A DNA stretch of 64,000 bases from Corynebacterium urealyticum DSM 7109. GTDB lineage: Bacteria > Actinomycetota > Actinomycetes > Mycobacteriales > Mycobacteriaceae. Position numbers and translations under genes: made by a program. Shown one piece after another: positions 1 through 7,660 of the stretch. Within the stretch, counting starts at the first letter, position 1. Every line of letters starts with the position of its first letter. Below the pieces are notes generated by a model that saw only the letters and a program-made list of their open reading frames with translations, did not search any database and had not been told where the DNA came from. The stretch covers positions 496,001 to 560,000 of the forward strand of contig NC_010545.1 in NCBI RefSeq assembly GCF_000069945.1, read 5' to 3'.

Positions 1-289
1 CGCACTCTTCGGCGACGCCATCCCCTGGAAGCTCGAGGGCATGGAGTTCGCGCTCACCGCGCTGTTCGTCGTGCTGCTGATCGAGTCCTTCCTCGCCACC
101 AGGGACGTCTCCCTGGTCCTTACGGCCGCGGTGACCGCCACGGTGGCGCTGCTGGTCTCCCCGGGCAACATGCTGATGATCGCGATGCTGCTGTACTTCG
201 CCGTGCTGCTCGCCCGTTTCTACCTCCCGGGCCTGGACCGCGCCCTCCAGCTGCGTTGGCGCACCGGGGACGAAAGGCAGGAAGTATGA
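1..289 (+). CDS. AzlC-family amino-acid exporter large subunit (5' partial)
   Basis: This is the last ~95 residues of an integral membrane protein whose start lies before the window; the frame is open from base 2. The visible part reads ALFGDAIPWKLEGMEFALTA followed by three hydrophobic segments and a short basic tail, typical of the C-terminus of AzlC proteins, the large subunit of two-component branched-chain amino-acid exporters. The stop codon overlaps the ATG of the next gene (ATGA), so the two are translationally coupled, as is usual for azlC-azlD. In C. glutamicum the equivalent pair BrnF-BrnE exports isoleucine, leucine and methionine; the substrate here is inferred from family and from the methionine importer next door. 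Confidence 0.85.
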   Translation, partial: ALFGDAIPWKLEGMEFALTALFVVLLIESFLATRDVSLVLTAAVTATVALLVSPGNMLMIAMLLYFAVLLARFYLPGLDRALQLRWRTGDERQEV

Positions 290-705
290 GCACCCAACCC
301 ACTGTTCTGGCCACCGAGGTTGTCCACGCGGCCGATACCCTCCACGCCGCCGAGGCCGCCGGCAGCTACGGCCTGCCGGCTGGCGTGAGCCTCGGCACCA
401 CCATCGGCGTGCTGCTCCCGCTCTGCATCGTCACCGTCGCCCTGCGCGGCCTGCCCTTCGCGGCCCTGCGCTCCTTCCGGGAATCCAAGCTCGTCGCATG
501 GCTCGGCATGGGCATGCCCGTGGGCGTAATGAGCATCCTCGTGATCTACACCGCCGCCGACCGGATGGACGCCCCCGGCGGCCTGGCCTCCCTGCTCATC
601 GCGGTGGCTTTCACCACGGCCTGGCATCTGTGGCGCCGCTCCGCCACCCAGTCCATCCTGCTGGGCACGGTGTTCTACGTGCTGCTCGTCAACCTCGTCT
701 TCTAG
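286..705 (+). CDS. AzlD/BrnE-like amino-acid exporter small subunit
   Basis: A 139-residue membrane protein with about four hydrophobic segments (LGTTIGVLLPLCIVTVALRG, a helix around VAWLGMGMPVGVMSILVIY, LASLLIAVAFTTAWHLW and ILLGTVFYVLLVNLVF). This layout and the GMPVGVMSILVIY motif match AzlD, the small subunit that works with AzlC to export branched-chain amino acids and methionine. An ATG at 286 overlaps the azlC stop by 4 bases; it is preferred over the in-frame upstream start at 256, which lies inside azlC. About 30 residues before the first helix are hydrophilic, longer than in many AzlD proteins. The gene converges on metQNI. Confidence 0.85.
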   Translation: MSTQPTVLATEVVHAADTLHAAEAAGSYGLPAGVSLGTTIGVLLPLCIVTVALRGLPFAALRSFRESKLVAWLGMGMPVGVMSILVIYTAADRMDAPGGLASLLIAVAFTTAWHLWRRSATQSILLGTVFYVLLVNLVF

Positions 706-803
706 ACGACGACGCCGCGCCCGGCACCGACCCCGGTTCGTCACCGTCGCCCACCCCCGCGGCAGCGCACACCGGTCCTCGCGCTCACCCCCGCTCGGCC
801 AAA

Positions 804-833
804 GCCCACTCGGTCCAGGCCCACTCGGTCCAG
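804..833. repeat. 15-bp tandem duplication
   Basis: Two exact, abutting copies of GCCCACTCGGTCCAG lie in the non-coding gap between azlD and the metI terminator. No function is evident; it looks like a slippage product. Confidence 0.7.
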
Positions 834-852
834 GCCCAGCCCCGCTTTAGAC

Positions 853-896
853 AGAAAAAAGAACGCCGCCCCCCGCACCGAAGTGCAAGGGGGCGA
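853..896 (-). terminator. Rho-independent terminator of metQNI
   Basis: Read on the minus strand, the metI stop at 941 is followed by a hairpin with CGCCCCC and GGGGGCG arms, an inner GCAC/GTGC stem capped by a TTCG loop, and then a TTCTTTTTTC tract. This is a standard intrinsic terminator for the methionine importer operon. Confidence 0.85.
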
Positions 897-940
897 CGTC
901 CTCAAAAGAGGGGCACAAAACCCCGGAGAAGGGTGAGCTC

Positions 941-1699
941 CTAGCGGCGCATAACCTTCTTGGCCAGCCAGTTACCGAACAGCTGAGCAGCCTGGACGAT
1001 AACGATGATGACCAGCACGGTGATCCACGTGACTTCGTCGTTGAAGGCGCGGTAACCGTAGACAATCGCGAAGTCACCCAAACCGCCAGCGCCGATGTAG
1101 CCAGCCATCGCGGACATATCCACGATCGCGATGAACATGAACGTAAAGCCCAGGATCAACGGCCCCAGGGCCTCCGGGATAATCACCGTGAAGATGATCC
1201 GCAGCGGCGAGGCACCCATGGACTTCGCCGCCTCGATCACGCCCGGGTCGATGGTGACCAGGTTCTGCTCCACGATGCGGGCCGCGCCGAAGGTCGCGGC
1301 GATCACCATGCCCAACACCGCGGCCTTCAGACCGATACGGCTGCCCACCAGGGCGTCGCTCAACGGACCGATGGCGGTGAGCAAGATGATGAACGGGATG
1401 GGGCGAACGAAGTTCACCAGGAAGTTAATCACCCAGTAGATGGGCTTATTCGACAGCACCCCACCCGGGCGGGTGGTGTACAGCAGCATGCCGAAGACCA
1501 GGCCCAGCAGGCCACCGATGACGAGGGTGGCCAGCACCATCGTCAGGGTGTCGTAGATCGCCTGGGTGAAAGTGCCGCCCAGCCGGTCCCAGTCCATCGC
1601 GGCGAGCACGAGGGTGTCCGGGGACGCGGTGGCAGGGGCGGTAGCGGCTGTGGTGGCGGTGGAGCCCGCGGCGGTCGGGAAAGTAGTCAGCGCGCTCAT
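941..1699 (-). CDS. metI: Methionine ABC transporter permease MetI
   Basis: A 252-residue inner-membrane permease, the channel of the MetQNI methionine importer; two copies pair with two MetN ATPases. It has about five to six membrane helices and the EAA coupling loop that contacts the ATPase (EAAKSMGASPLRIIFTVIIP, near residues 160-180). The typical MetI segment NFLVNFVRPIPFIILLTAIG is present. An N-terminal ~30-residue Ala/Thr-rich extension precedes the family core. The ATG at 1699 overlaps the metN stop by 4 bases (ATGA), so translation is coupled. It is the last gene of metQ-metN-metI and is followed by a clear terminator. Confidence 0.93.
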   Translation of the reverse strand: MSALTTFPTAAGSTATTAATAPATASPDTLVLAAMDWDRLGGTFTQAIYDTLTMVLATLVIGGLLGLVFGMLLYTTRPGGVLSNKPIYWVINFLVNFVRPIPFIILLTAIGPLSDALVGSRIGLKAAVLGMVIAATFGAARIVEQNLVTIDPGVIEAAKSMGASPLRIIFTVIIPEALGPLILGFTFMFIAIVDMSAMAGYIGAGGLGDFAIVYGYRAFNDEVTWITVLVIIVIVQAAQLFGNWLAKKVMRR

Positions 1700-2787
1700 C
1701 GGATCTCCTCAATATCGGTTCGCTGGGACAGGTCGGCGTAGAACTTCTCGATCGCTGCCTCACCGGCGGCGTCCTGAGCGGTCACGCGCACGGTCAGGCG
1801 GCCGAAGGAGTGGTTCTGCAGGGTGGTGACCCCGCCGTGGACGATGTTCACGCTCACATCCGCGGCCGAGAGCTCGGAGACGGCGTCGAAGAAGCCCACA
1901 CCCTGGTTCATCGTGATGGTGAACAGGCGGCCGTCGCCGGCCTGCAGGGCGTCCGCTTCCACGTTGTCCGGGGTGTTGCGCAGGGAGGTAGCCACGAAGT
2001 TCTTCGCGACCTCCGTCTGCGGGTTGGAGAAGACCTCGTAGACCGAGCCCTGCTCCACCACGCGGGCGTTGGACATGACGACGACCTGGTCGGCGATGGA
2101 GCGGACGACCTCCATCTCGTGGGTGATCACCACGATGGTGATGCCCAGCTCCTCGTTGACGCGGCGCAGCAGCGCGAGCACGTCGCGGGTGGTGGAGGGG
2201 TCCAGCGCGCTGGTTGCCTCGTCGGCGAGCAGCAGGCTCGGGTTCGTCGCCAGGGCGCGGGCGATGCCCACGCGTTGCTTCTGGCCGCCGGAGAGCTGCT
2301 CCGGGTAGCTGCGGCCCTTATCAGCCAGCCCCACGAACTCCAGCAGCTCGGCGACGCGTGTCTCGCGCTCGGCCTTCGGCATGCCCTGCAGTTTCAGCGG
2401 GTAGGCGATGTTGCCCGCCACGGTGCGGGAGGAGAACAGGTTGAACTGCTGGAAGATCATGCCGATATCGGAGCGCAGCTTGCGCATCTCCGGTTCCTTC
2501 AGCGGGACGATGTCCTGCCCGTCGAGCAGGATCTCACCGCTGGTCGGCTTGTCCAGCCCGTTGATCTGGCGCACCAGCGTGGACTTGCCCGCGCCGGAGT
2601 AGCCGATGATGCCCACGATGGAGCCCGGCTGGATGGTGATGTTCACGTCCTCCAGAGCGGTGACGGACTTGCGTCCCTGCTTGAAGACCTTGTGGACGTT
2701 GCGAAATTCGATTCCCGTTCCCGTGCGGGCGCCCCGCTGGGTTGCGGGGGCGGCCGCGTCGGGGGCGGCGGATGTGCCTTGGGCCAT
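1696..2787 (-). CDS. metN: Methionine ABC transporter ATP-binding protein MetN
   Basis: A 363-residue ATPase that powers methionine import. Walker A is GYSGAGKST, the Q loop is in MIFQQFNLFSSRTV, the signature is LSGGQKQR, Walker B is LLLADEATSALDP, and the H switch is in VVITHEM. The C-terminal ~90 residues (from about LFTITMNQGVGFFDAVSE) form a NIL domain, which in MetN binds methionine and inhibits transport when the cell is replete; the full domain is visible. The first ~25 residues are a disordered Ala-rich stretch. GGAAGG lies upstream of the ATG. A 15-bp-stem hairpin separates it from metQ. Confidence 0.94.
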   Translation of the reverse strand: MAQGTSAAPDAAAPATQRGARTGTGIEFRNVHKVFKQGRKSVTALEDVNITIQPGSIVGIIGYSGAGKSTLVRQINGLDKPTSGEILLDGQDIVPLKEPEMRKLRSDIGMIFQQFNLFSSRTVAGNIAYPLKLQGMPKAERETRVAELLEFVGLADKGRSYPEQLSGGQKQRVGIARALATNPSLLLADEATSALDPSTTRDVLALLRRVNEELGITIVVITHEMEVVRSIADQVVVMSNARVVEQGSVYEVFSNPQTEVAKNFVATSLRNTPDNVEADALQAGDGRLFTITMNQGVGFFDAVSELSAADVSVNIVHGGVTTLQNHSFGRLTVRVTAQDAAGEAAIEKFYADLSQRTDIEEIR

Positions 2788-2805
2788 TGGGGTGCCTTCC
2801 GGTTT

Positions 2806-2861
2806 AAAAGGCGTGTCTCGGCTGGCGGGCTGGTGGGCCGGCCATGCGAGACACGCCTTTT
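2806..2861 (-). terminator. Intra-operon hairpin between metQ and metN
   Basis: Perfect 15-base inverted repeat: AAAAGGCGTGTCTCG (2806-2820) and CGAGACACGCCTTTT (2847-2861), with a 26-base loop. On the minus strand the second arm ends in CCTTTTAAACC. It sits just after the metQ stop and before metN, as expected for a partial terminator or an RNA-stabilising 3' stem that makes the binding protein more abundant than the membrane parts. Confidence 0.75.
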
Positions 2862-2871
2862 GGGGTTGGGT

Positions 2872-3741
2872 TTACTGCTCCTTGAGCTTCTGCTGGGTGG
2901 TGTCCAGCACCTTCTGCAGCTCATCGCCGGACATGGTTACGGCGACGGAGGTTCCCTTGGTCTGCTCGTCGATGGCGTCCTGGACCGGCTTGGAGTGCCA
3001 GATCTCGACGAGCTTCTTCAGGTCCTCTTCGTCCTTGCGGTCCTTGGTGGTCACGAAGCCGTTGATGTACGGCTGTGCCTCCTCCTTCTCCGGGTCGTCC
3101 TGGAAGATGGCGGTCTTCGGGTCGATGTCCGCGCGGTCCAGGAAGGAGTTGTTGACGATGGCCGGGGTGCCGTCGAGCCAGGAGGTAGCGGTCTGGGCTG
3201 CGTCGACCGGGGTGACCTTGATCTTGGACTTGTCGGTGTCGATGTCAGCCGGGGTCGGGGTCAGCAGACCCTCCTTCTTCAGGGTGACCAGGCCAGCCTG
3301 GACGAGGACGTTGATGGCGCGGCCCTGGTTGGTGGAGTCGTTCGGGATGGCGACCTCGCCAGCCTTCTCGACGTCCTTCAGGTCGGAGTGGTCCTTGTAG
3401 TACAGGCCCAGCGGCAGGATCTCGGTGGCGCCGACCGGTGCGAGGTCGGTGTTGTTGCCGTTGTTGTACTCGGCCAGGAACATCATGTGCTGGAAGTTGT
3501 TGACGTCGATCTCGCCGTCGGTCAGCGCACGGTTCGGGATGGAGTAGTCGTTGAAGGACTTGATCTCGGTCTTCAGGCCGGCGTTATCCAGCTCCTGCTT
3601 GAAGACCTGCCACTGCTTCTGCTCGGAGTCGGTGGTGCCGATGACGATGGTGTCGTCGTCGTTGCCGCCGGAGCAGGCCACGAGGCTGAAGCTGGTGGTC
3701 AGGGCGATCGTCGCGGCCAGGGCCTTGCGTCGAAGAGTCAT
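2872..3741 (-). CDS. metQ: Methionine-binding lipoprotein MetQ
   Basis: A 289-residue substrate-binding lipoprotein that hands methionine to MetNI on the outer face of the membrane. It begins MTLRRKALAATIALTTSFSL, a signal peptide, followed by the lipobox VACSGG. The NlpA/MetQ fold shows in IVIGTTDSEQKQWQVFKQEL, in DVNNFQHMMFLAEYN and in VAIPNDSTNQGRAINVLV. The ATG at 3741 is chosen because AGGAGG stands 6 bases upstream and the signal peptide begins there; the frame is open further upstream without such support. Its promoter overlaps a McbR-like operator. It is the first gene of metQNI. Confidence 0.94.
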   Translation of the reverse strand: MTLRRKALAATIALTTSFSLVACSGGNDDDTIVIGTTDSEQKQWQVFKQELDNAGLKTEIKSFNDYSIPNRALTDGEIDVNNFQHMMFLAEYNNGNNTDLAPVGATEILPLGLYYKDHSDLKDVEKAGEVAIPNDSTNQGRAINVLVQAGLVTLKKEGLLTPTPADIDTDKSKIKVTPVDAAQTATSWLDGTPAIVNNSFLDRADIDPKTAIFQDDPEKEEAQPYINGFVTTKDRKDEEDLKKLVEIWHSKPVQDAIDEQTKGTSVAVTMSGDELQKVLDTTQQKLKEQ

Positions 3742-3830
3742 GGTGATCCTCCTAGATCTGGGGGTGTCCGCCGTGTGCCGTCGTTGGCACGGGTGTTTTT
3801 TGTTTGGCGGGTCACTGTTTGTTGAAGGCA

Positions 3831-3868
3831 AATTTAGCACCGTAGGGCAGCATGGACAACTTGGTCTA
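3831..3868 (-). promoter_or_regulatory. metQ promoter with McbR-like operator
   Basis: The operator at 3853-3868 reads TGGAC-AACTTG-GTCTA on the plus strand, nine of ten bases of the palindrome TAGAC-N6-GTCTA bound by the methionine/cysteine repressor McbR in C. glutamicum. On the minus strand a -35 box TTGTCC (3859-3854), a 17-base spacer and a -10 box TAAATT (3836-3831) follow. The operator therefore covers the -35 box, a classic position for repression. Confidence 0.75.
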
Positions 3869-3961
3869 TTTTCTTGTCATTTATGCACGTGGTGTCGTCG
3901 ATTTCTGCCTTGAGGGAATGGCGGTACAGGGGCGGTAGGCAGGGGCGAATGCTGTGCTATA

Positions 3962-3977
3962 TCGAATAGATGTTCGA
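3962..3977. promoter_or_regulatory. LexA (SOS) box upstream of dnaE2
   Basis: The sequence TCGAATAGATGTTCGA is a near-perfect match to the actinobacterial SOS box TCGAAC-N4-GTTCGA. It lies 20 bases before the dnaE2 start, so LexA would block transcription until DNA damage. The -10 box must overlap or follow it closely. Confidence 0.85.
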
Positions 3978-3997
3978 TTTAAGGTAGGGTTCTTCCC

Positions 3998-6900
3998 GTG
4001 ACGTATACGCGCGGATTCAACAACCCCAAGGCCCTCAGCTGGTCGCGGATCGAGCGTATTCTTTCGGGGAAAACCACAGGTGAGAGCGTTGAAGCCCGAT
4101 CTCGGAACGAGGTACGGCGCGGCGAACAGGGCGGTGGCCGACGTGTCGATTATTCCGGCGAGGTCCAGCGTGGGAAACGGCCTGGTGGGTCCAGCGGGGT
4201 GCAGGCCGCGACGGGGCAGCCGAGCAACAGGGCACGCGCAGCCGCAGCGCACGTGGAATTCGCGGAGCTGCGCGCCGCCAGCAGCTATCACTTCCTCCAC
4301 GGTGCCAGCGAACCCGAGGAACTGGTGGAGCAGGCTATCGCGCTCGGTATCACCGCGCTGGCCTGCCTCGACCGGGATGGCATGTACGGTGCCGCGCGTT
4401 TTGCCACCGCCGCCGCAGAGGCAGAGGGCGAGCTCAAGACCGTCTTCGGCGCGGAGCTCAGCATCGACGGGCCACAGGCTCCCGGCCTGGCGGTGCTCTG
4501 CCGCGGCCAGGAGGGCTACCGGCGGCTTAGCCGCAGCATCACCGCCGCCCGGATGGCCCACCGGGACAAGGACGCGGTCGAATACCCCAGCTTCGGCGAG
4601 CTCGCCGAAGCAGCTGGTGGGCACTGGCTCGTCCTCATCGACGCCGCCCAGCTTTCCATCCCCGGCCGGGCCGCCGAATTACTAGAAGCCTTCGGCACGC
4701 AGCACTGCCTCGTGCAACTGCAGCTGAGCATGGACCCGGCCGACGTGGACCACAACGAGGCCCTCCACGCCTTCGCGACCACCCACGGGCTGCGCGAGAT
4801 CCTCTCCTCGCAGCCCACCTGCGCGACCCCCAGCCAGGCCCGCTTGGCCGGCGCCAAGGCCGCCCTGCGGCGGCGCTGGGACGTCGCCCGCGCCGAACCC
4901 GTTACCCACCCCATGGGCGGATCCTGGCTGCGCTCCGGGGCGGAACTGCGACAGCTCGCCGGGGACTGCGCCTGGCTCGCGGAAGCCACCGCAACCAGCG
5001 TGGACGTCGCCGAAGAATGCGCCTTCACCCTCAACCTCGTCGCCCCGGAACTACCGCACTTCCCCGTGCCGGAAGGCCACAGCGAGATGTCCTGGCTCCG
5101 CGAGCTCGTGGAAAGAAATGGAACCCACCGCTACGGGTGGCGCGGCTCCACCGCAGCGGCGCAGAAGGCCTGGGAGGTCATCGACCGGGAGCTCGGCGTC
5201 ATCGAAAAACTGGGCTTCCCCGGCTACTTCCTCATCGTCCACGACATCGTCGACCACTGCCACAGCAACAACATCCTCTGCCAGGGGCGCGGCTCGGCGG
5301 CGAACTCCGCCGTCTGCTTCGCACTCGGCATTACCTCCGTCGACGCCGTCGCCGCCGGCCTGCTCTTCGAACGCTTCCTCTCCCCGGAGCGCGAGGGGCC
5401 ACCCGACATCGACCTCGACATCGAATCCGGACGTCGCGAGGAGGTCATCCAGTACGTCTACCGCCGCTACGGGCGGGATAACGCCGCCCAGGTCGCGAAC
5501 GTCATCACCTACCGGCGCAAGGGGGCGCTGCGCGATGCCGCCCGCGCGCTCGGCTACCCGGCAGGCCAGGTGGATGCCTGGACCCGGGGGGCCGCGGAGG
5601 CCCCCGAGCGGGTCCGCCAGCTCGCCGAACAACTGATCGGCCAGGCCCGCCACCTCGGCATCCACTCCGGCGGCATGGTCATCTGCGACCGCCCCATCGC
5701 GGACGTCGTGCCCACCGAGTGGGCGCGCATGGAGAACCGCTCCGTGGTGCAGTGGGATAAGGACGACTGCGCGGCCGTCGGGCTGGTGAAATTCGACCTG
5801 CTGGGCCTGGGCATGCTCGAGGCCCTGCACCACGCCATCGACCAGGTGGCCACCCACCGTGGCCGCCGTATCGAGCTGTGGCGGCTGGCCCCGACCGAGG
5901 AAGCGGTCTACGAGATGCTCAGCCGCGCCGACGCGGTGGGCGTGTTCCAGGTGGAGTCCCGCGCCCAGATGAACACCCTGCCCCGCCTGCGACCCCGGCG
6001 CTTCTACGACCTGGTGGTGCAGGTCGCGCTGATCCGCCCCGGCCCCATCCAGGGTGGGTCGGTCCACCCGTTCATCCGGCGGCGCAACGGCCTGGAGCCG
6101 GTGACCTTCGACCACCCGTGCCTGGAACCCGCGCTCAGCAAGACCCTCGGCATCCCACTGTTCCAGGAGCAGTTGATGCAGGTCGTGGTGGACGCCGCCG
6201 GGTTCACCGCCGCGGAGGCCGATACGTTGCGCCGCGCGATGGGGTCCAAGCGTTCCCCGGAGCGGATGGCGCGGCTCAAGGAGCGCTTCTACGAGGGCCT
6301 GGAGCGCACCAACGGCATCACTGGGGAGGTCGCGGACCGGCTGTGGGAGAAGATCACGGCGTTCGCAGCCTATGGCTTCCCGGAGTCCCACTCCCAGTCC
6401 TTCGCCGCGCTGGTCTACTACTCCGCCTGGTTTAAGTACCACTATCCGGCGGAATTCTGCGTGGCCTTGTTGCGCGCCCAGCCGATGGGCTTCTACTCGC
6501 CGCAGTCGCTGATCGCGGACGCCCGCCGCCACGGGGTGCGGATCCTGCCGGTGTGCGTCAACGCCTCCGGGGCGCAGGCGGATACGGATCTCTCGGCCGG
6601 TTCTGCTGCGTCCCCGTCCGTTTCTTCTTCCTCTTCTTTTAAGGACGTCAACCGCGCCCGCGGGGTGCACGGGCTGGGGCGGGGCACCGCAGAGCCCATC
6701 GGTGCGATCCGGCTGGGGCTGGCATCCATCGCGGGGATCAGCGAGGAGGCAGCCGAGCGGATCGTCGCCACGCGGGAAGAGCAGGGGGAGTACCGGCAGG
6801 TCAGCGACCTCTCCCGGGAGGCCGGGCTCAGCGTGGCGCAGGTGGCGGCCCTAGCGCGGGCTGGCGCCCTGGAGAGCCTCGGGCTCGATCGGCGGCAGGC

Positions 6901-7471
6901 GGTGTGGGCTGCGGGGCTGGCGGCCACGGAGAGGGAGGGCATGCTGCCGGGGACGTCCGCCCCGTCGGTGCCCGCGCTGCCCGGCATGAGCGCCTTCGAG
7001 CTGGCCGCCGCGGATCTCGCGGCCACGTCGGTGACCCCGGACGGCCACCCCGTGGAGCTGCTCCGGGGCCAGCTTTCCCAGTGGCACGACCTGCCGGTGC
7101 GCGCCGGGGTGCGCCGCGGACAACGCAGGGGCGGGGCGGCGGTGGTGCCCGCCGTGGACCTGCTGCACGTGCCAGATGGGTCGCGGATCCGGGTGGCCGG
7201 CGTGATCACGCACCGGCAGCGCCCTGCGACCGCGGGCGGGGTCGTCTTCCTCGGGGTGGAGGATGAGACCGGCATCGCGAACGTGATGCTCACCCAGGGC
7301 CTATGGAAGAAGCAAAGGCAGGTGGCGATGACAGCACGCATCGTGGTGGTTCGTGGGATCGTGCATAACGCGGAGGGGGCGGCCAGTGTTACCGCCGATC
7401 TGCTGGAGGCCGTGGAGCCGGAACTGAGTGGCACGACGGCGCTGGGTAGCCCGTCGCGGGACTTCCGCTGA
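3998..7471 (+). CDS. dnaE2: Error-prone DNA polymerase III alpha subunit DnaE2
   Basis: A 1157-residue C-family polymerase used for damage-induced mutagenic synthesis. The catalytic palm carries PDIDLDIESGRREEVIQYVY near residue 470; the fingers motif SNNILCQGRGSAANSAVCFA comes just before it. A tandem helix-hairpin-helix (SIAGISEEAAERIVATREEQ) and a C-terminal OB fold (RIRVAGVITHRQRPATAGG) follow. The N-terminal PHP domain is degenerate: where relatives have HxH and TDHDG, this protein has LRAASSYHF and LDRDGMYG. A Ser-rich stretch (SAASPSVSSSSS) interrupts the region before the HhH. The GTG at 3998 gives the usual DnaE2 start (WSRIERILSGK). No imuA/imuB genes adjoin it. Confidence 0.93.
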   Translation: MTYTRGFNNPKALSWSRIERILSGKTTGESVEARSRNEVRRGEQGGGRRVDYSGEVQRGKRPGGSSGVQAATGQPSNRARAAAAHVEFAELRAASSYHFLHGASEPEELVEQAIALGITALACLDRDGMYGAARFATAAAEAEGELKTVFGAELSIDGPQAPGLAVLCRGQEGYRRLSRSITAARMAHRDKDAVEYPSFGELAEAAGGHWLVLIDAAQLSIPGRAAELLEAFGTQHCLVQLQLSMDPADVDHNEALHAFATTHGLREILSSQPTCATPSQARLAGAKAALRRRWDVARAEPVTHPMGGSWLRSGAELRQLAGDCAWLAEATATSVDVAEECAFTLNLVAPELPHFPVPEGHSEMSWLRELVERNGTHRYGWRGSTAAAQKAWEVIDRELGVIEKLGFPGYFLIVHDIVDHCHSNNILCQGRGSAANSAVCFALGITSVDAVAAGLLFERFLSPEREGPPDIDLDIESGRREEVIQYVYRRYGRDNAAQVANVITYRRKGALRDAARALGYPAGQVDAWTRGAAEAPERVRQLAEQLIGQARHLGIHSGGMVICDRPIADVVPTEWARMENRSVVQWDKDDCAAVGLVKFDLLGLGMLEALHHAIDQVATHRGRRIELWRLAPTEEAVYEMLSRADAVGVFQVESRAQMNTLPRLRPRRFYDLVVQVALIRPGPIQGGSVHPFIRRRNGLEPVTFDHPCLEPALSKTLGIPLFQEQLMQVVVDAAGFTAAEADTLRRAMGSKRSPERMARLKERFYEGLERTNGITGEVADRLWEKITAFAAYGFPESHSQSFAALVYYSAWFKYHYPAEFCVALLRAQPMGFYSPQSLIADARRHGVRILPVCVNASGAQADTDLSAGSAASPSVSSSSSFKDVNRARGVHGLGRGTAEPIGAIRLGLASIAGISEEAAERIVATREEQGEYRQVSDLSREAGLSVAQVAALARAGALESLGLDRRQAVWAAGLAATEREGMLPGTSAPSVPALPGMSAFELAAADLAATSVTPDGHPVELLRGQLSQWHDLPVRAGVRRGQRRGGAAVVPAVDLLHVPDGSRIRVAGVITHRQRPATAGGVVFLGVEDETGIANVMLTQGLWKKQRQVAMTARIVVVRGIVHNAEGAASVTADLLEAVEPELSGTTALGSPSRDFR

Positions 7472-7623
7472 GCTGTGCCACACTCGCCCACTGTGTCGCC
7501 CACTGGGCGAGCCCGGCGGGGCCCAGGGTGTTTGCGGCGCGGGTGAAGGTGCACTCGCGGTCGGGAGAGGAGAGCGCAAAGATTGATCAAAACGTGGGGA
7601 ATAACACTTATGTGATTTACCGA

Positions 7624-7653
7624 TTGACAATCACCGCGCCCACCCTCCAATAT
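7624..7653 (+). promoter_or_regulatory. Promoter of the secreted esterase gene (leaderless)
   Basis: A consensus -35 box TTGACA (7624-7629), an 18-base spacer and a -10-like CAATAT (7648-7653) lie before the ATG at 7661. Only 7 bases separate the -10 box from the ATG and there is no Shine-Dalgarno sequence, so the mRNA is probably leaderless. Confidence 0.6.
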
Positions 7654-7660
7654 CGAGTGA

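Noticed and set aside
1810..3825. Very long plus-strand open frame (671 codons) opposite metN and metQ
   Set aside because: It is the antisense shadow of two clear genes in GC-rich DNA; the translation is Leu/Gly/Val/Asp-biased with no domain.
5051..6670. Minus-strand open frame of 539 codons inside dnaE2
   Set aside because: Antisense shadow of the polymerase core; His/Gly/Arg-rich translation without recognisable domain.
7489..7530. Possible terminator hairpin after dnaE2 (TCGCCCA / TGGGCGA)
   Set aside because: The arms are nearly adjacent, the stem would be short, and no T run follows.
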